From Eutreptiella sp. 'Long Island Sound 2002' (lineage: Eukaryota > Euglenozoa > Euglenophyceae > Eutreptiales > Eutreptiaceae): a DNA stretch of 64,000 bases. The translations under genes and the position numbers were made by a program. The DNA is taken from NCBI GenBank assembly GCA_964036045.1, contig OZ038381.1, positions 150,988,352-151,052,351 of the forward strand, read 5' to 3'. The stretch's first letter is position 1. Every line of letters starts with the position of its first letter. This document shows positions 54,300 to 64,000 of the stretch, in pieces. Under the pieces are notes generated by a model, which saw only the letters and a program-made list of their open reading frames with translations, made no database searches and had not been told where the DNA came from.

Positions 54300-56170
54300 T
54301 ATCGGCTGATAGCTCACACTGGCACCTGAGGTGCTGTGTGGCATGTGTGCTTCCGTTCGGTTGCCACCTCAAGCTTTGTGCCATGTGCTTGTTTGCACTT
54401 CCCCGGAAGGTTAGGCACTTTGCTATATGTGTGGTTGCACTACAATAGCACGTTAGACACTACGCTATGTGTCACGCTCCAGCCCAAATGCGCAACAAAA
54501 CCCGTCGTGTAATCTTGCACTCCATTGGCGCCTCAACCAATGCAGTGTGTGTTGGGGTGCACTCAAGTGGCACCTCGGGGACTGTGCTGTGTGTTTGTCT
54601 GCAAACCACTTGCACGGCGACCGTGTTGTATGCTCATTTCCACCTAGTGGCACCTCAAGCGATGTGTCGTAGTTTGTTTTGCGCTCGACTGGCACCTCAA
54701 CCACTATGTTGTATGCTTGTTTGCACTTCATTGGCACCACAAACATTTTGCTGTGTTTTTGCTTGCAGTCCATTGGCTCCTCAAGCAATGTATTGGGTGT
54801 TGGTTTGCACTCCACTTGCAATTGTTGCCTTTGTTGTGTGTCTCTCTGCACTCCACCGGCACGTTGGGCATTGTGTTGTATGTTGTTGTCCAACCAATGG
54901 CATGTCAAGCGATGTGTGGTATACTTGTTTTGCATTCGAATCGCACCTCAAGCACTGTGTTGTGTGCTTCTTGGCGCTTCACTGGCACCCCAAGCACTTT
55001 GCTGCATGTTAGTTTACACTTCACACACTCATCAAGCACTGTACCGTGTGTTGATCTCCACTACACTTGAGCTAGACACAGTAGTGACGGGCACGGGGGA
55101 CTATGTATGACTAGGGAGAGGGGGTGTAGGAGGGAGGGGGAGGAGGAGCCACTCCCATTTAACGGGGTCATCAACCAGAGCGTGGAAACCCAATGTGACG
55201 GGTTATCAACGCAATTTCAGGGGCCACTGGAAAGAAAGTTGGACCTAGAGGGTTGCCACGGGCCCTGTGGCACCCACACACCACGGATTAGGTGCTGTTG
55301 ACGATGGCTCCTGAGGTGCCGACGTAAGGGTGAAAAATAGCATGCAAACGTGCTAGTGGGGTGCGAAGAAACGCATACCACAATGCCTAAGGAATCATTA
55401 GAGTACAAAGAGACATGCAGCACGGTGCCGGGGGTGGCAATGGAATGACAATCCAACACGGAGCACACAGTTTGGGATGCCACCCAAGTGCAAGCAGGCA
55501 GCCGGCACAGTGCCGGAGATACAATTGGGGACTCTCTGACGCACATGTGGGTGTACCTGTGTAGGCCATGCCTGTTCTCCAACGGGTACCCTGCTATCTT
55601 GCTGGGGAGCCCTAGACCCTGCCCTCAACAAGGTATGGCCGAGCTCATCGGCCCTGCACGGCGCTCTCAAGGGCGTGCAACTGGAGGGCAACCAACTCCG
55701 GAGCAACATGAAATGGTGCCATTGGAGTGCAAACAAACACATACCACAATGCTTCACGTGCCACCAAGTGAAAACACGCATACCGCATAGTCACAAAGGT
55801 GCCAATGGCGTAAGAACCAAAATGTGGCACATCGCCAGACGTGCCGGTGTAGCGCAACATGCTAGGGAGCATTGCGGTGCCGGTGCAGTGCGAACAAAAC
55901 ACAACGCAGTGCCACAATAGCCGATGGGTGCAAACACACACAGAGCACAGAGTCTGGGGTGCCACTAGATTGCTGGCAAACATACAATATAGTATCTGGG
56001 GTGCCAATGGAGTATCACCCACACATAGAGCAGTGTACTTGAGGTGCAAGAGAAGTGCAAACAACCACACATTGAAATACCCCAGGTGCGAGTGGAACAC
56101 AAAACAACCACATAGCACATTGCCCGAGGAGCTTGTGGGGTGCAACATACACCACAATGGCCGTGTGATA
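54300..56170. repeat. 42-bp tandem arrays in inverted pair
   Basis: From 54300 to 55080 the unit is about 42 bp: TTTGCACTCCATTGGCACCT, CAAGCACTGTGTTGTGTGC. Starts are 40-44 bp apart (54529, 54571, 54648, 54691, 54731, 54775 and so on). From about 55320 to 56170 the same unit runs in reverse orientation (GGTGCCAATGGAGTGCAAAC). The 240-bp centre is unrelated. Copies are strongly diverged. Open frames here are repeat artefacts. Confidence 0.8.
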
Positions 56171-56199
56171 TCTTGGGTGGCCTGCGGATTTGGGATGGG

Positions 56200-59089
56200 G
56201 GTCCCTTCGGTTGCCGGCGGCCCTAGCGCACGTGGGTAGCCGCTCGGCCCTGTCCCTTGATGGGCCCTGCTCTGCGCCTACCCTCATGCGTGCAGTGTGA
56301 TAGGGCATGCGTCGGTGGTGCATGTGTGCTTGATCAGGCTTCTATTGCCTCCGCTTCCGTTTCTTAGGGCGCGCGTGGTGGCTTGTGCAAATGGACACGG
56401 TTCTTCAGCGCACATGCAAATCCACCACTCTGCACGGTGTCAAAATCACCATCAAGCACCACAAAGCCCGGGTACCGGTGGAGTGCGTGCACAACACCAA
56501 GCCACAAAAACAAAAAGCCGCAACAATAAGAAGGAGAGAAAACAACACAGAGACGAGGAAAAAAACACAACGCGCCACTGACACGCAGCCTGATGCCGGG
56601 GTGGGTGCAGGAGCAAGGAACACAGCCCGGTACGCGACACCGACCATCTACAGTAACGTGCGGCTGAATGTGCGGAGAATGCTTGGTTAGGTGTAGTGGG
56701 GTCGGCAAGTGCGTGGTCACTACCCATATGGCTGCAATTGGGGGGTCAATGCACTGCTACTGCGCACATGGGCGCTGTGCTGTCACCAATAGCACTATTG
56801 CTACCTGCGGCATGCCTTGTGGATGGTCAGGGATGGGAAGCAGCTAGAGCCTCTCAGCTTGCCTCCTCGGTATGCGACCCCACGAATGCTTGCCATCCAT
56901 CCATCCGTTCATCCATCCGCTACGCGGGGGGCTCACAGGGGGGGGGGGGGGGTGCAGCATCATGCCCTTTGCTGCCGTGTCGGCGTGTAGTGGCTAGCCA
57001 CCGGCTGGCCACCTAGAACACAGGTCTGTTGGCCTGCGGGTCACTAACCAGTCTTGCATATGGTCCCCCATGAGGGCTCGCACCAGTGTGGCCCATGGGA
57101 GCTGCGCCACGTGACGGCCGCACCTAGGTCACCATTATGCTCTGCAGGTGGAGGGCGGCGATGTAGAACCATGTGGTCACTTGGGGCGGGGGTGCCCACA
57201 ACCTCCTTCGCCATGCTGCTCTATCCCACGACATGGGCTTGGACCGTGACCGGAGCATGTCTTGCACTCGGCCCATGGTGGTCTAGGATACACACGTGGC
57301 CCACGCCCCGGGCGGCATAACCCTGAAACGCGAGGATGGAGAGCACCGCCACCTGCAACCAACCACCCTCGGCGGTCAGGGGTGGGCATGCGGTCGTCGA
57401 GGTGAAAGACGCGGATCATGTGGTCTAGGTATGGGGTCACGTTGCACCCCTAGTGACCCATTGTTAGCCATGTCGGCGAGAACCCCCACTATATTCCACA
57501 CGCCCCCGGCGCACCGCTTGTGCACCGAGTCTGTGAGCGCACGGTAGCCCCCCATCTCCAACAAGGTCGCCCATTAGTCGAGCGCTACCGCTACCATGCA
57601 TGCGACTACTCTCGACCAAGCCGCGCTCCTAATAAGGATGTCAGCAACTTGGACCCCCAGCTGAGTGTCCCTGAGGGCCGCTCTGTTGCCATACCGAGTG
57701 GGAAGGCTACAAGGCGTGGTAGCAGGTCGTGCAATGCCTCGTTGGGCTTCCGCGGTGTGTTGGGTGCTTTAATGGACCATTGTGTGCCGCTCATGGGGCA
57801 AGCGGGAATGTGCCGGGGGGGGGGGGGGGTAGGTACATCAACTGGGGGTCGTGGTGGTGTGCCGGCTGTTGGTAGTGCATGGGGCCCCGGGGTAGTGCAT
57901 CTTGGGCGGCAAGTGGGGTGCTTGGGCGGCGGTCTGCGACCATTAGCTTTGCGGTTGTGAGTCCTGGTGTTGCCACCCTGGGGCATGCAGCAACATAGGG
58001 TAGTGCGCGAGAGAGTGGGGCTCGTGGGTTTGGCGCAGCAGGCAGGGTGTCTGAGCCGCGGCCGGTTGCCAATGGCTCTGTGGTTGCAAAGCCCCTTGAT
58101 GTGGCATGGGGGTTCGGGCCCTACCGGCGCCCCCGGTGCGGGGCCACCTGTCGCCGCCCACGGCCCAGCGGGGCGCACATGTACCACCGCGTCACGACCT
58201 TTGCGCGTCTGGGCGATCACAGGTCCCCAGAGCATGGGTTCCGCCAAGCACGGCGGCCGCCAGTCATGCAGGGCCGCGGGCGCCGCGCCCCCGCTGGGCT
58301 CCGTGGCTTGTGAAGCTGGGTGTTGCGTTTGCAGCTCCGCTGTCCCTCCCCATGGGACGCCATACCTGGGAGTTTTTGGGGCAACCGGGCACAGCATTTG
58401 GGGCGGATTCCTCACTTGGGGTGTCCGTAGCTCCCTTCCCTGTGCACGAACTACCCCTGCGAGGTCCATCGCGTGCACAAGCGGGGCTGGGCCATGCAAC
58501 AACTAGGGCTAGGTTTGTACCACGTGGATGACAAAAGACACAACGCCCGTGAGGTGTGACGGCACAACGGGGCTCTAGCGGGGTAGCAGCTGGTGTCGGG
58601 CTCACCAGCCCAGGCAGGCCCCTAACGCGGTGCCCACACCACTAGCGGGGCAACCCGGAACTAGAGCCGGGAGGGTCACGTGCGGGCTTGCAAGTGCAAG
58701 GGGCACACGTAGGAGGGGTCTCGGGTCACGCAGCTGCATCAAAGATGATCAGCGACGGTCTAGCAGATGTGGCCAAGCATTTTTCGACGGGAGGCCAGGT
58801 GGATGCCCCAACCACATGGGACAATCTCCTAGCGGTAGGCGTCTGTGATGTCCAAGAGGGACATTGAAAGCAACGGTGGCCATGTTGCGAGTTGCAACAC
58901 GCAGAAAACCCAAATTACGCTGCCAACCGGGACGGATACTTGGAACCCCAAAGTACGCACTAGCGACTTGCTGAGCCAAATGGCCCCAACCTGTGTTGTA
59001 GTGGGCTACTGTTGGACAGCGGCGAGGAGCACCCCCTCCAACAGGGCCGCTCGCTCGATACATCCCACCATCTATGGGCACACTGCGAG
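56200..59089 (-). pseudogene. LINE-like remnant, ORF1-type low complexity
   Basis: A 298-codon minus-strand frame (58502-57606) is Pro/Arg/Gly-rich. Adjacent frames (57564-57376: LEMGGYRALTDSVHKRCAGG, WNIVGVLADMANNG) read as protein but with TAA, TAG and frame changes. No conserved LINE block could be named, so the call rests on texture and strand shared with LINE-C. A G-run of 18 lies at about 56935-56952. Confidence 0.3.
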
Positions 59090-61279
59090 AAAGTTACCCT
59101 TTTTTAGGTAACTTACTAAACGGTGGTTTGGGAGCACCAACAACACCCCCTTTTTTGTAATAAAATCTCAAGCTTGTGCACAAACCCTAAATTGGATTTT
59201 ATGCTTCACAACATCCCTTCTAAAAATGCATCCCCCTGTGTACTCGTTTTACTGATGGTAGTAAAACACGTCTATAGACAGTGGAAAACATGAGTGTGGA
59301 ACGAAATGGTAAGCTAAAGAGGCGTTGTTCGAAGGCAGAGGCACACAACCGAGCACGTTGACGTATACGCAAGCAGTGGAACACACGCAAGCAAAAACCG
59401 TGTATCCGACCAAAAATAGAACAATGCGGCAAGGTTTATACTAATGTGTTACCATACTGCAATGATTTTTACCGTCGGTAATATGACTTTCGGAAGAGAA
59501 AGCTGTGACTGTAGCAGTAGGATATGACCGGGTTGAAGAAATGAATGTATCAAACACGAAACTTACTGAAACATACAACATATTCACAACCGTGTGCGAG
59601 ATCGCTCTATAATGAGAGCGATGCAATCCTCATAAGTGCACCCCATATGCTGAAGCAAACAAGAAGAAGAATACTACTGCCAACAGTAGAAGTGACCAAC
59701 ACAACAAGTGCACACTGTCACGAATAAGCCTAGCAGGTGTGGATTATGATAGACAGTGTGTGTGCAGGGATGCTGCAAACAGGGTGACACATATCGTATG
59801 GACACACACACGCTCTTTTATTGCCAGCCGTAGAACTTAGGTGTGAATGTGAATCTGAATACAAAACTCATCATGAACGGGAGTATAACAGTAGTTCGCC
59901 CCACACCCAGGGCACAACCCCATATAGTCACAGGTAGCAACCGGTATCCTGTGGGGGGGGGGGGGGGTTACCGCCAGCAGTAGAACACCGTCGCCGGAAG
60001 GGTCAACCACAGGATCCGGCAACGGACCGGTCGGACAAGGGGCACCCTCTGCTGGGGGCTACTTTTGCCTGACACCCACTATCATACGTACCCCCACGGG
60101 CACTGCCATCATCAAGAATCATTTTTTCGCAATGAATGGTATCGAGAATGGTTGTGCAAGAAATCACAAAAACGGACCCAAATGGCCCGCGTTATGGGCA
60201 ATTTTGGCACCGTACAAATTGTGTTTCTTCATGCATCATGCATCCACCTTGCATCTGCCGTGTTGGGGTGGGCCTTGCAGGTTTAGGTTTGATTCGAACG
60301 GGTGCAAAGGAACATTGTAGCCAGGGAGGTCCATTGCAGCTAATGAAACGTTAGGGTGCATACACTTTGTTTCTCAAACCACGACTGATGTATTTGGCTG
60401 GTACGTAATTGACAATGCGGTTTACACAAACCCGAAATCTACACGACCAGCACATAGTACAGCTCTATGGTCGGGGACTTCCGTGTTCTATTTTCTGCGA
60501 ACAATAGAACCTAGGCCAATGCCATTCTCGGTGCAGCGGTTGCACTTCCACTGTGATGCCAAAGTGGGTGGTGTGAGGATGTTACATGGCACACCGCAAC
60601 GCACGCCATTGTTAATCACCGCAACCACAAGTTCCTTCTACTATTGGCATTAAAACGGCAATAAAACCCAAAAGACATAGGGGCACTACAGGGTGCACTA
60701 GGGGTAGGCCCACACTTTACGGCCCTAGCTCATGTATTCACTACGATGCGTTGTAGTGGAATACTTCTAAGGCCAGTGGTAAAAAGGCACAGCAAAACGG
60801 GAAAAAGGCCCGCCGTGCCACAAAGTGGAAAATGGGCACCACCATTTTGCCCCCGATGGTAACAAACAAACCAGTGTACATTGCACCAAAAGCTGGAGGG
60901 ATGAAAAGACAAAGGTACTCCATACAGGCACCGGCTTTCTCTCCCCCCCCCCCCAGAGCGCAAGGTTCCCTTGTGTAATGGGCTTGAAACTGGTGTGGAA
61001 CACCGTTTTGTAGTACGCGTACCCATGTGCCTGTACGTAACCATGTGGAGAATACCCGCTCCTTAAACCCCCTTGTGAACAAACCTTTGACACAGCCAGA
61101 GAAGGTGGTTGATTGACCCCATGTTCCATTGCCAGCAGTAGAAAAAGGTGGTATGGGTGCCAGGGAACCCATTTTGTCAAGTGTACTTCATAGTTGTTTC
61201 CGTGCACACTCATGAGAGATTATTTCGCAAAAAAGGCATTTTGGGTGCGTGGATAAGTTGCCATTTCCGTGGTAACTTT
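59090..61279. mobile_element. 2.2-kb non-autonomous element with dispersed TTTTACTG..CAGTAAAA dyads
   Basis: Imperfect inverted repeats lie at 59090-59117 (AAAGTTACC..AGGTAACTTAC) and 61252-61279 (reverse complement AAAGTTACC..TGGCAACTTAT). Inside, about nine copies of a dyad like TACTGCCAGCAGTA occur near 59242, 59463, 59690, 59820, 59968, 60637, 60765, 61126 and 61562 (the last just outside). Base composition is lower in GC than the flanking LINE-like DNA. No ORF over 150 codons. Best read as a non-autonomous DNA transposon. Confidence 0.55.
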
Positions 61280-62900
61280 GCACCCCCAAGCCAAGGGAGA
61301 AGTTGCGGAAATGGGCCATCATGCTGGCATGCACGGTGCGCGCAACGGGCGTCCCAAACTCATCCCCGCATTGCTCTCACCGAGACTGCGGCCATCCTCG
61401 CCGATGGAGGGGGATACATTCCGGGCCTTGCTCGCGCATGGAGGGGAACACGGCTAGGGCCTTCATTGCAGTTGTAGGGGAGTATGGTCAACAGTAATTT
61501 ACAACAACACCGTGTATGCATACCGTGAAATACCATGGGTGTTGATGACCAGAGCCATGGACTTTTACTACTGGCAATGAAACCATGGGGCCTAGTCAAT
61601 TACCATCACACTGCGAACATCATATGAGCTATCACTAATCACAACAGCAGACGTTATGCTGCACACACCGGATTCATACGGCACCAGGCAGCAACTGTCA
61701 ATGGCGGCCAGTGCCCCGCACCCAGACTGATGCTTAGTTGGCGAGGGGCTACCTCCAGAAGAGGGCCCCTAGCACCGTCTCAATGTGCAAGCCCACACAC
61801 AACTGGCCGTGGCCCATTGTGTGCAATGCCCACCAAAGGGCCCGTCTCTCGTCGAAACCCGCAAAGGAGGCAGTCAGCCAACGACACGACACCCGGGACC
61901 GCCAAGTAGAAGGCCCGTCCACGCCATATCGCCAGCCGCGCTGGGTCGCCTGCTTGCACTACAACCAGCCCGGGGGGAGGAGGGCGACGGGGTGGCCCGT
62001 TGCTGCCGCACCGCCACAGCACTGCGCTCCTCTTATATCTTTGACCCCCGGTTCCCGTGGGCACTGGTTCCCTGCGGCCAAGTTCAAAATGGGGGGGGGG
62101 GCATGCCGGCAGCATGCATGCTGCCTGCACCTAAAGGGCTTGGGGGAGGGGGCCCGCAATGATGCCGTGCACTCACCGTGCCACTGTGCCGCAAGCTGGG
62201 TGCGGGGTGTGGTTGTGCTCCAGGTCCTATTAGTAAGGATCTGACGCGCATATCTCACAAACCCAAGATGTTGGTTCCTCACATTTGGGGGGGGGGGGGC
62301 AGCCCGTCACTCACATTTTCACTAAGGGGAGTCAAGGCAACCACCTCAATGTATGCAGCTCACCTTCCACTCTGTAGGTGGGCTCTAGGCAGTGGCCGAC
62401 GGTTGGGAACGGGAAGAGAGGGGGTTGAGCCTCTCCCTACAAAGACAAATAAGGCATGGCGTGGGGGAGTGGTGCCCACGCACGCATCCGCCGACCGCTA
62501 CCCTGCACCAAAACCACAAGGGTCGGCAGCCAGGGCCCTTTCAAAGGACCACGAAGCCCATCGTGGCTCATAATGAAGCCGCCCACGGAACCCTGGACGG
62601 GCTCCTCAGGTGGCTCTGCGGCCGAGCAGGCCCCGAGGCCCCCCCTAATGTCTCCATGTCTGCGGGCCTCGGCGTGGCCCGTCTAGGCAGCAGCGCCTGA
62701 CGGAGGGGTGGGGGGGCAGGAGGCCACATTGCAACCCCGCGGCCGCCCATCGTACCGATCTACGTTGTCCGACTAGCTAGTCGGTCGATGACCGGGCGCA
62801 CTGGTGCGTGGCTGGCTTGCCCTGGTGGCTGATGCGCACGTACGGGGTGGATTCCCACCCCTGCCGACACCATTGTGGCCGTGTACCACCACTAGTGCCA
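61280..62900. other. no gene recognised; LINE-like GC-rich DNA
   Basis: Overlapping frames on both strands of up to 168 codons without motifs, and G-runs at about 62091 and 62287. Texture as at 56.2-59.1 kb. Confidence 0.35.
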
Positions 62901-62927
62901 CCTTACCAACGCGCCTAGACCACCACG

Positions 62928-63230
62928 TTGCGCGAGCTACTAGAAGACCTCTTCTCGGACTGTAGTACCTTAGTAGAGTTCCTCGCTAAGATCGAAGAAA
63001 CCTTCCCGGTATTTGAGACGGACATGCACATTCGACAGGAGCTATTAGATCTCTCTAGGTCCAAGGAGTACCCTAAATTTGATGAGATCAATCAAATGGA
63101 GCCCTCCAATCTTCCTCATCACCCTAGTGCGGGTGCTGTCATAGGCCTTGAGGGGTGTGCACCCGCCATTGGCAAACAATGGGTCCCCTCCAAACGACTA
63201 GGATTATGGTGGAATTATGGGGGATTATGG
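62928..63230 (+). pseudogene. gag-like ORF fragment
   Basis: The frame RELLEDLFSDCSTLVEFLAK, IEETFPVFETDMHIRQELLD then LSRSKEYPKFDEINQM has the L..F...TLVEFL..IE..FP..E...R.EL pattern of LTR-retrotransposon gag capsid regions (weak, from memory of the family). It runs into the minisatellite at 63200. Confidence 0.4.
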
Positions 63231-63500
63231 GGAATTGTGGGGGATTATGGTGGAAATATGGGGAATAATGTTGGAAATATGGGGAACTAAGGGGGAATCA
63301 TGGGGAAATGTAGGAATTATGGGTGAATTATTTTCGGGGAACTATGGGGAATTATGGTGGAATTACGGGGAATAATGGTGGAAATATGGGGAACTACAGG
63401 GGAATTATGGAGAAATTTGGGGAATTATGGGGGAACTATGGGGAAATTATGGGGAATTATGGGAAATTGTGCAGGGTGATGGTGGAAATATGGGGAATTC
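63200..63500 (+). repeat. GGGGAATTATGG minisatellite
   Basis: Repeats of TATGGGGAATTATGGTGGAA and GGGAAATATGGGGAAC, with a 12- to 15-bp step, about 300 bp. Confidence 0.85.
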
Positions 63501-63649
63501 TGGCCGCCTTGGCCTGCCGCGGACCCCGTGTGCTACACGGCGGCGACCCTAGTCCTGTGGTGCTTCTGGGGAAGGACCGCTTTGAGGTCGGCACCTACAA
63601 GAGAGAGGAAGCGTAGTAGTGTGGGGCAAGGGATTGGCGGGCGGCTAGG

Positions 63650-63770
63650 CGGCGGGGGGGGGGGGTGCATTTGTGCAAGGGGGGGGGGGATGCACACAGA
63701 GGCCTTGGATTATGCAATGCACAATTATGCACAATTATGCACATTTATGCAAAATTGTGCACGACTATGC
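63650..63770 (+). repeat. G-runs and GCACAATTAT microsatellite
   Basis: Two G-runs (about 63653 and 63680), then GCACAATTAT repeated with variants (63719-63765). Nothing recognised from there to the window end. Confidence 0.7.
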
Positions 63771-64000
63771 GGGCTGCATTTCAACGAAGACACACAGGGA
63801 TTGCAAGCAAGAGGGAACCTGGGAGTGCGATCCCCCACAAACAGACAACACAGTGAAATCTGCAGTAGCAATTCATGCCTATTTTGGTCAGAAACGTCCC
63901 TCAATATCACCATTGCACATAACATCAGTGTTGTCTGTCGGGTATTGTTTGGGAGTGAACGACGGTATTTGCTATCCATGTACCCTGCGAGATTGAATGA

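Noticed and set aside
57606-58502. 298-codon Pro/Arg-rich minus-strand ORF as a gene
   Set aside because: GC-rich low-complexity reading with equally long frames on the opposite strand; kept only as part of a LINE-like remnant.
60270-60310. tRNA-like GGTTTGATTCGAACGG
   Set aside because: Resembles a T-arm, but no acceptor or anticodon stems could be paired around it.

Overview
The window looks like nuclear DNA of a eukaryote with a large, repeat-rich genome. At least two genes have GT-AG spliceosomal introns, there are several classes of transposable element, and I see no operons, rRNA or tRNA. I cannot name the species. The introns and the hAT element argue against a kinetoplastid, and a unicellular alga or other protist is only a guess. 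No convincing single-copy host gene was found; nearly everything recognisable is mobile or repetitive.

Layout. 1-8775: three large tandem arrays (a 72-bp unit, a G-rich 21-bp unit, a 149-bp unit), with a decayed LINE reverse transcriptase at 3352-4614 between the first two. 8776-13536: non-coding DNA with two foldback elements carrying the palindrome CTGTCAGAATTCTGACAG. 13537-25220: a three-level nest. A LINE (LINE-B, minus strand) is split by a tyrosine-recombinase retroelement (16454-24836), which is split by a hAT transposon (16818-20162) with an exact 8-bp target duplication. 25458-27185: an unknown ORF and a Ty3/gypsy integrase remnant. 27186-32294: a DNA transposon (TE-2) with terminal inverted repeats, a transposase-like gene and AT-rich introns full of TTAATATT. 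32295-38160: no recognisable gene. 38335-41158: two convergent, decayed relatives of the tyrosine-recombinase element. 41.4-46.36 kb and most of 53.4-62.9 kb: minus-strand LINE remains (LINE-C and similar). These are interrupted by a 7-kb two-gene transposon (46360-53417), an inverted pair of 42-bp arrays (54.3-56.2 kb) and a 2.2-kb non-autonomous element (59090-61279). The right edge has a gag-like ORF and a minisatellite.

The most novel object is the 46360-53417 element. It has a perfect 24-bp inverted repeat at its ends, an intact six-exon gene of 749 codons with a ParB-like motif, and a second large transposase-like gene. Thirteen copies of the palindrome GCTGGNNCCAGC are spread through it. 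They are clustered at about 60-bp spacing near both ends, and three sit inside introns. TE-2 shows the same design with a different motif, so intron-borne copies of an element's own repeat may be a recurring strategy here.

In-frame TAG codons interrupt otherwise open reading frames in several unrelated elements, often where Gln fits, while every well-supported ORF end is TAA or TGA. UAG reassigned or read through as Gln is possible; C-to-T decay of CAG is the main alternative. Coordinates of decayed elements are approximate. All family assignments come from reading motifs, not database searches.
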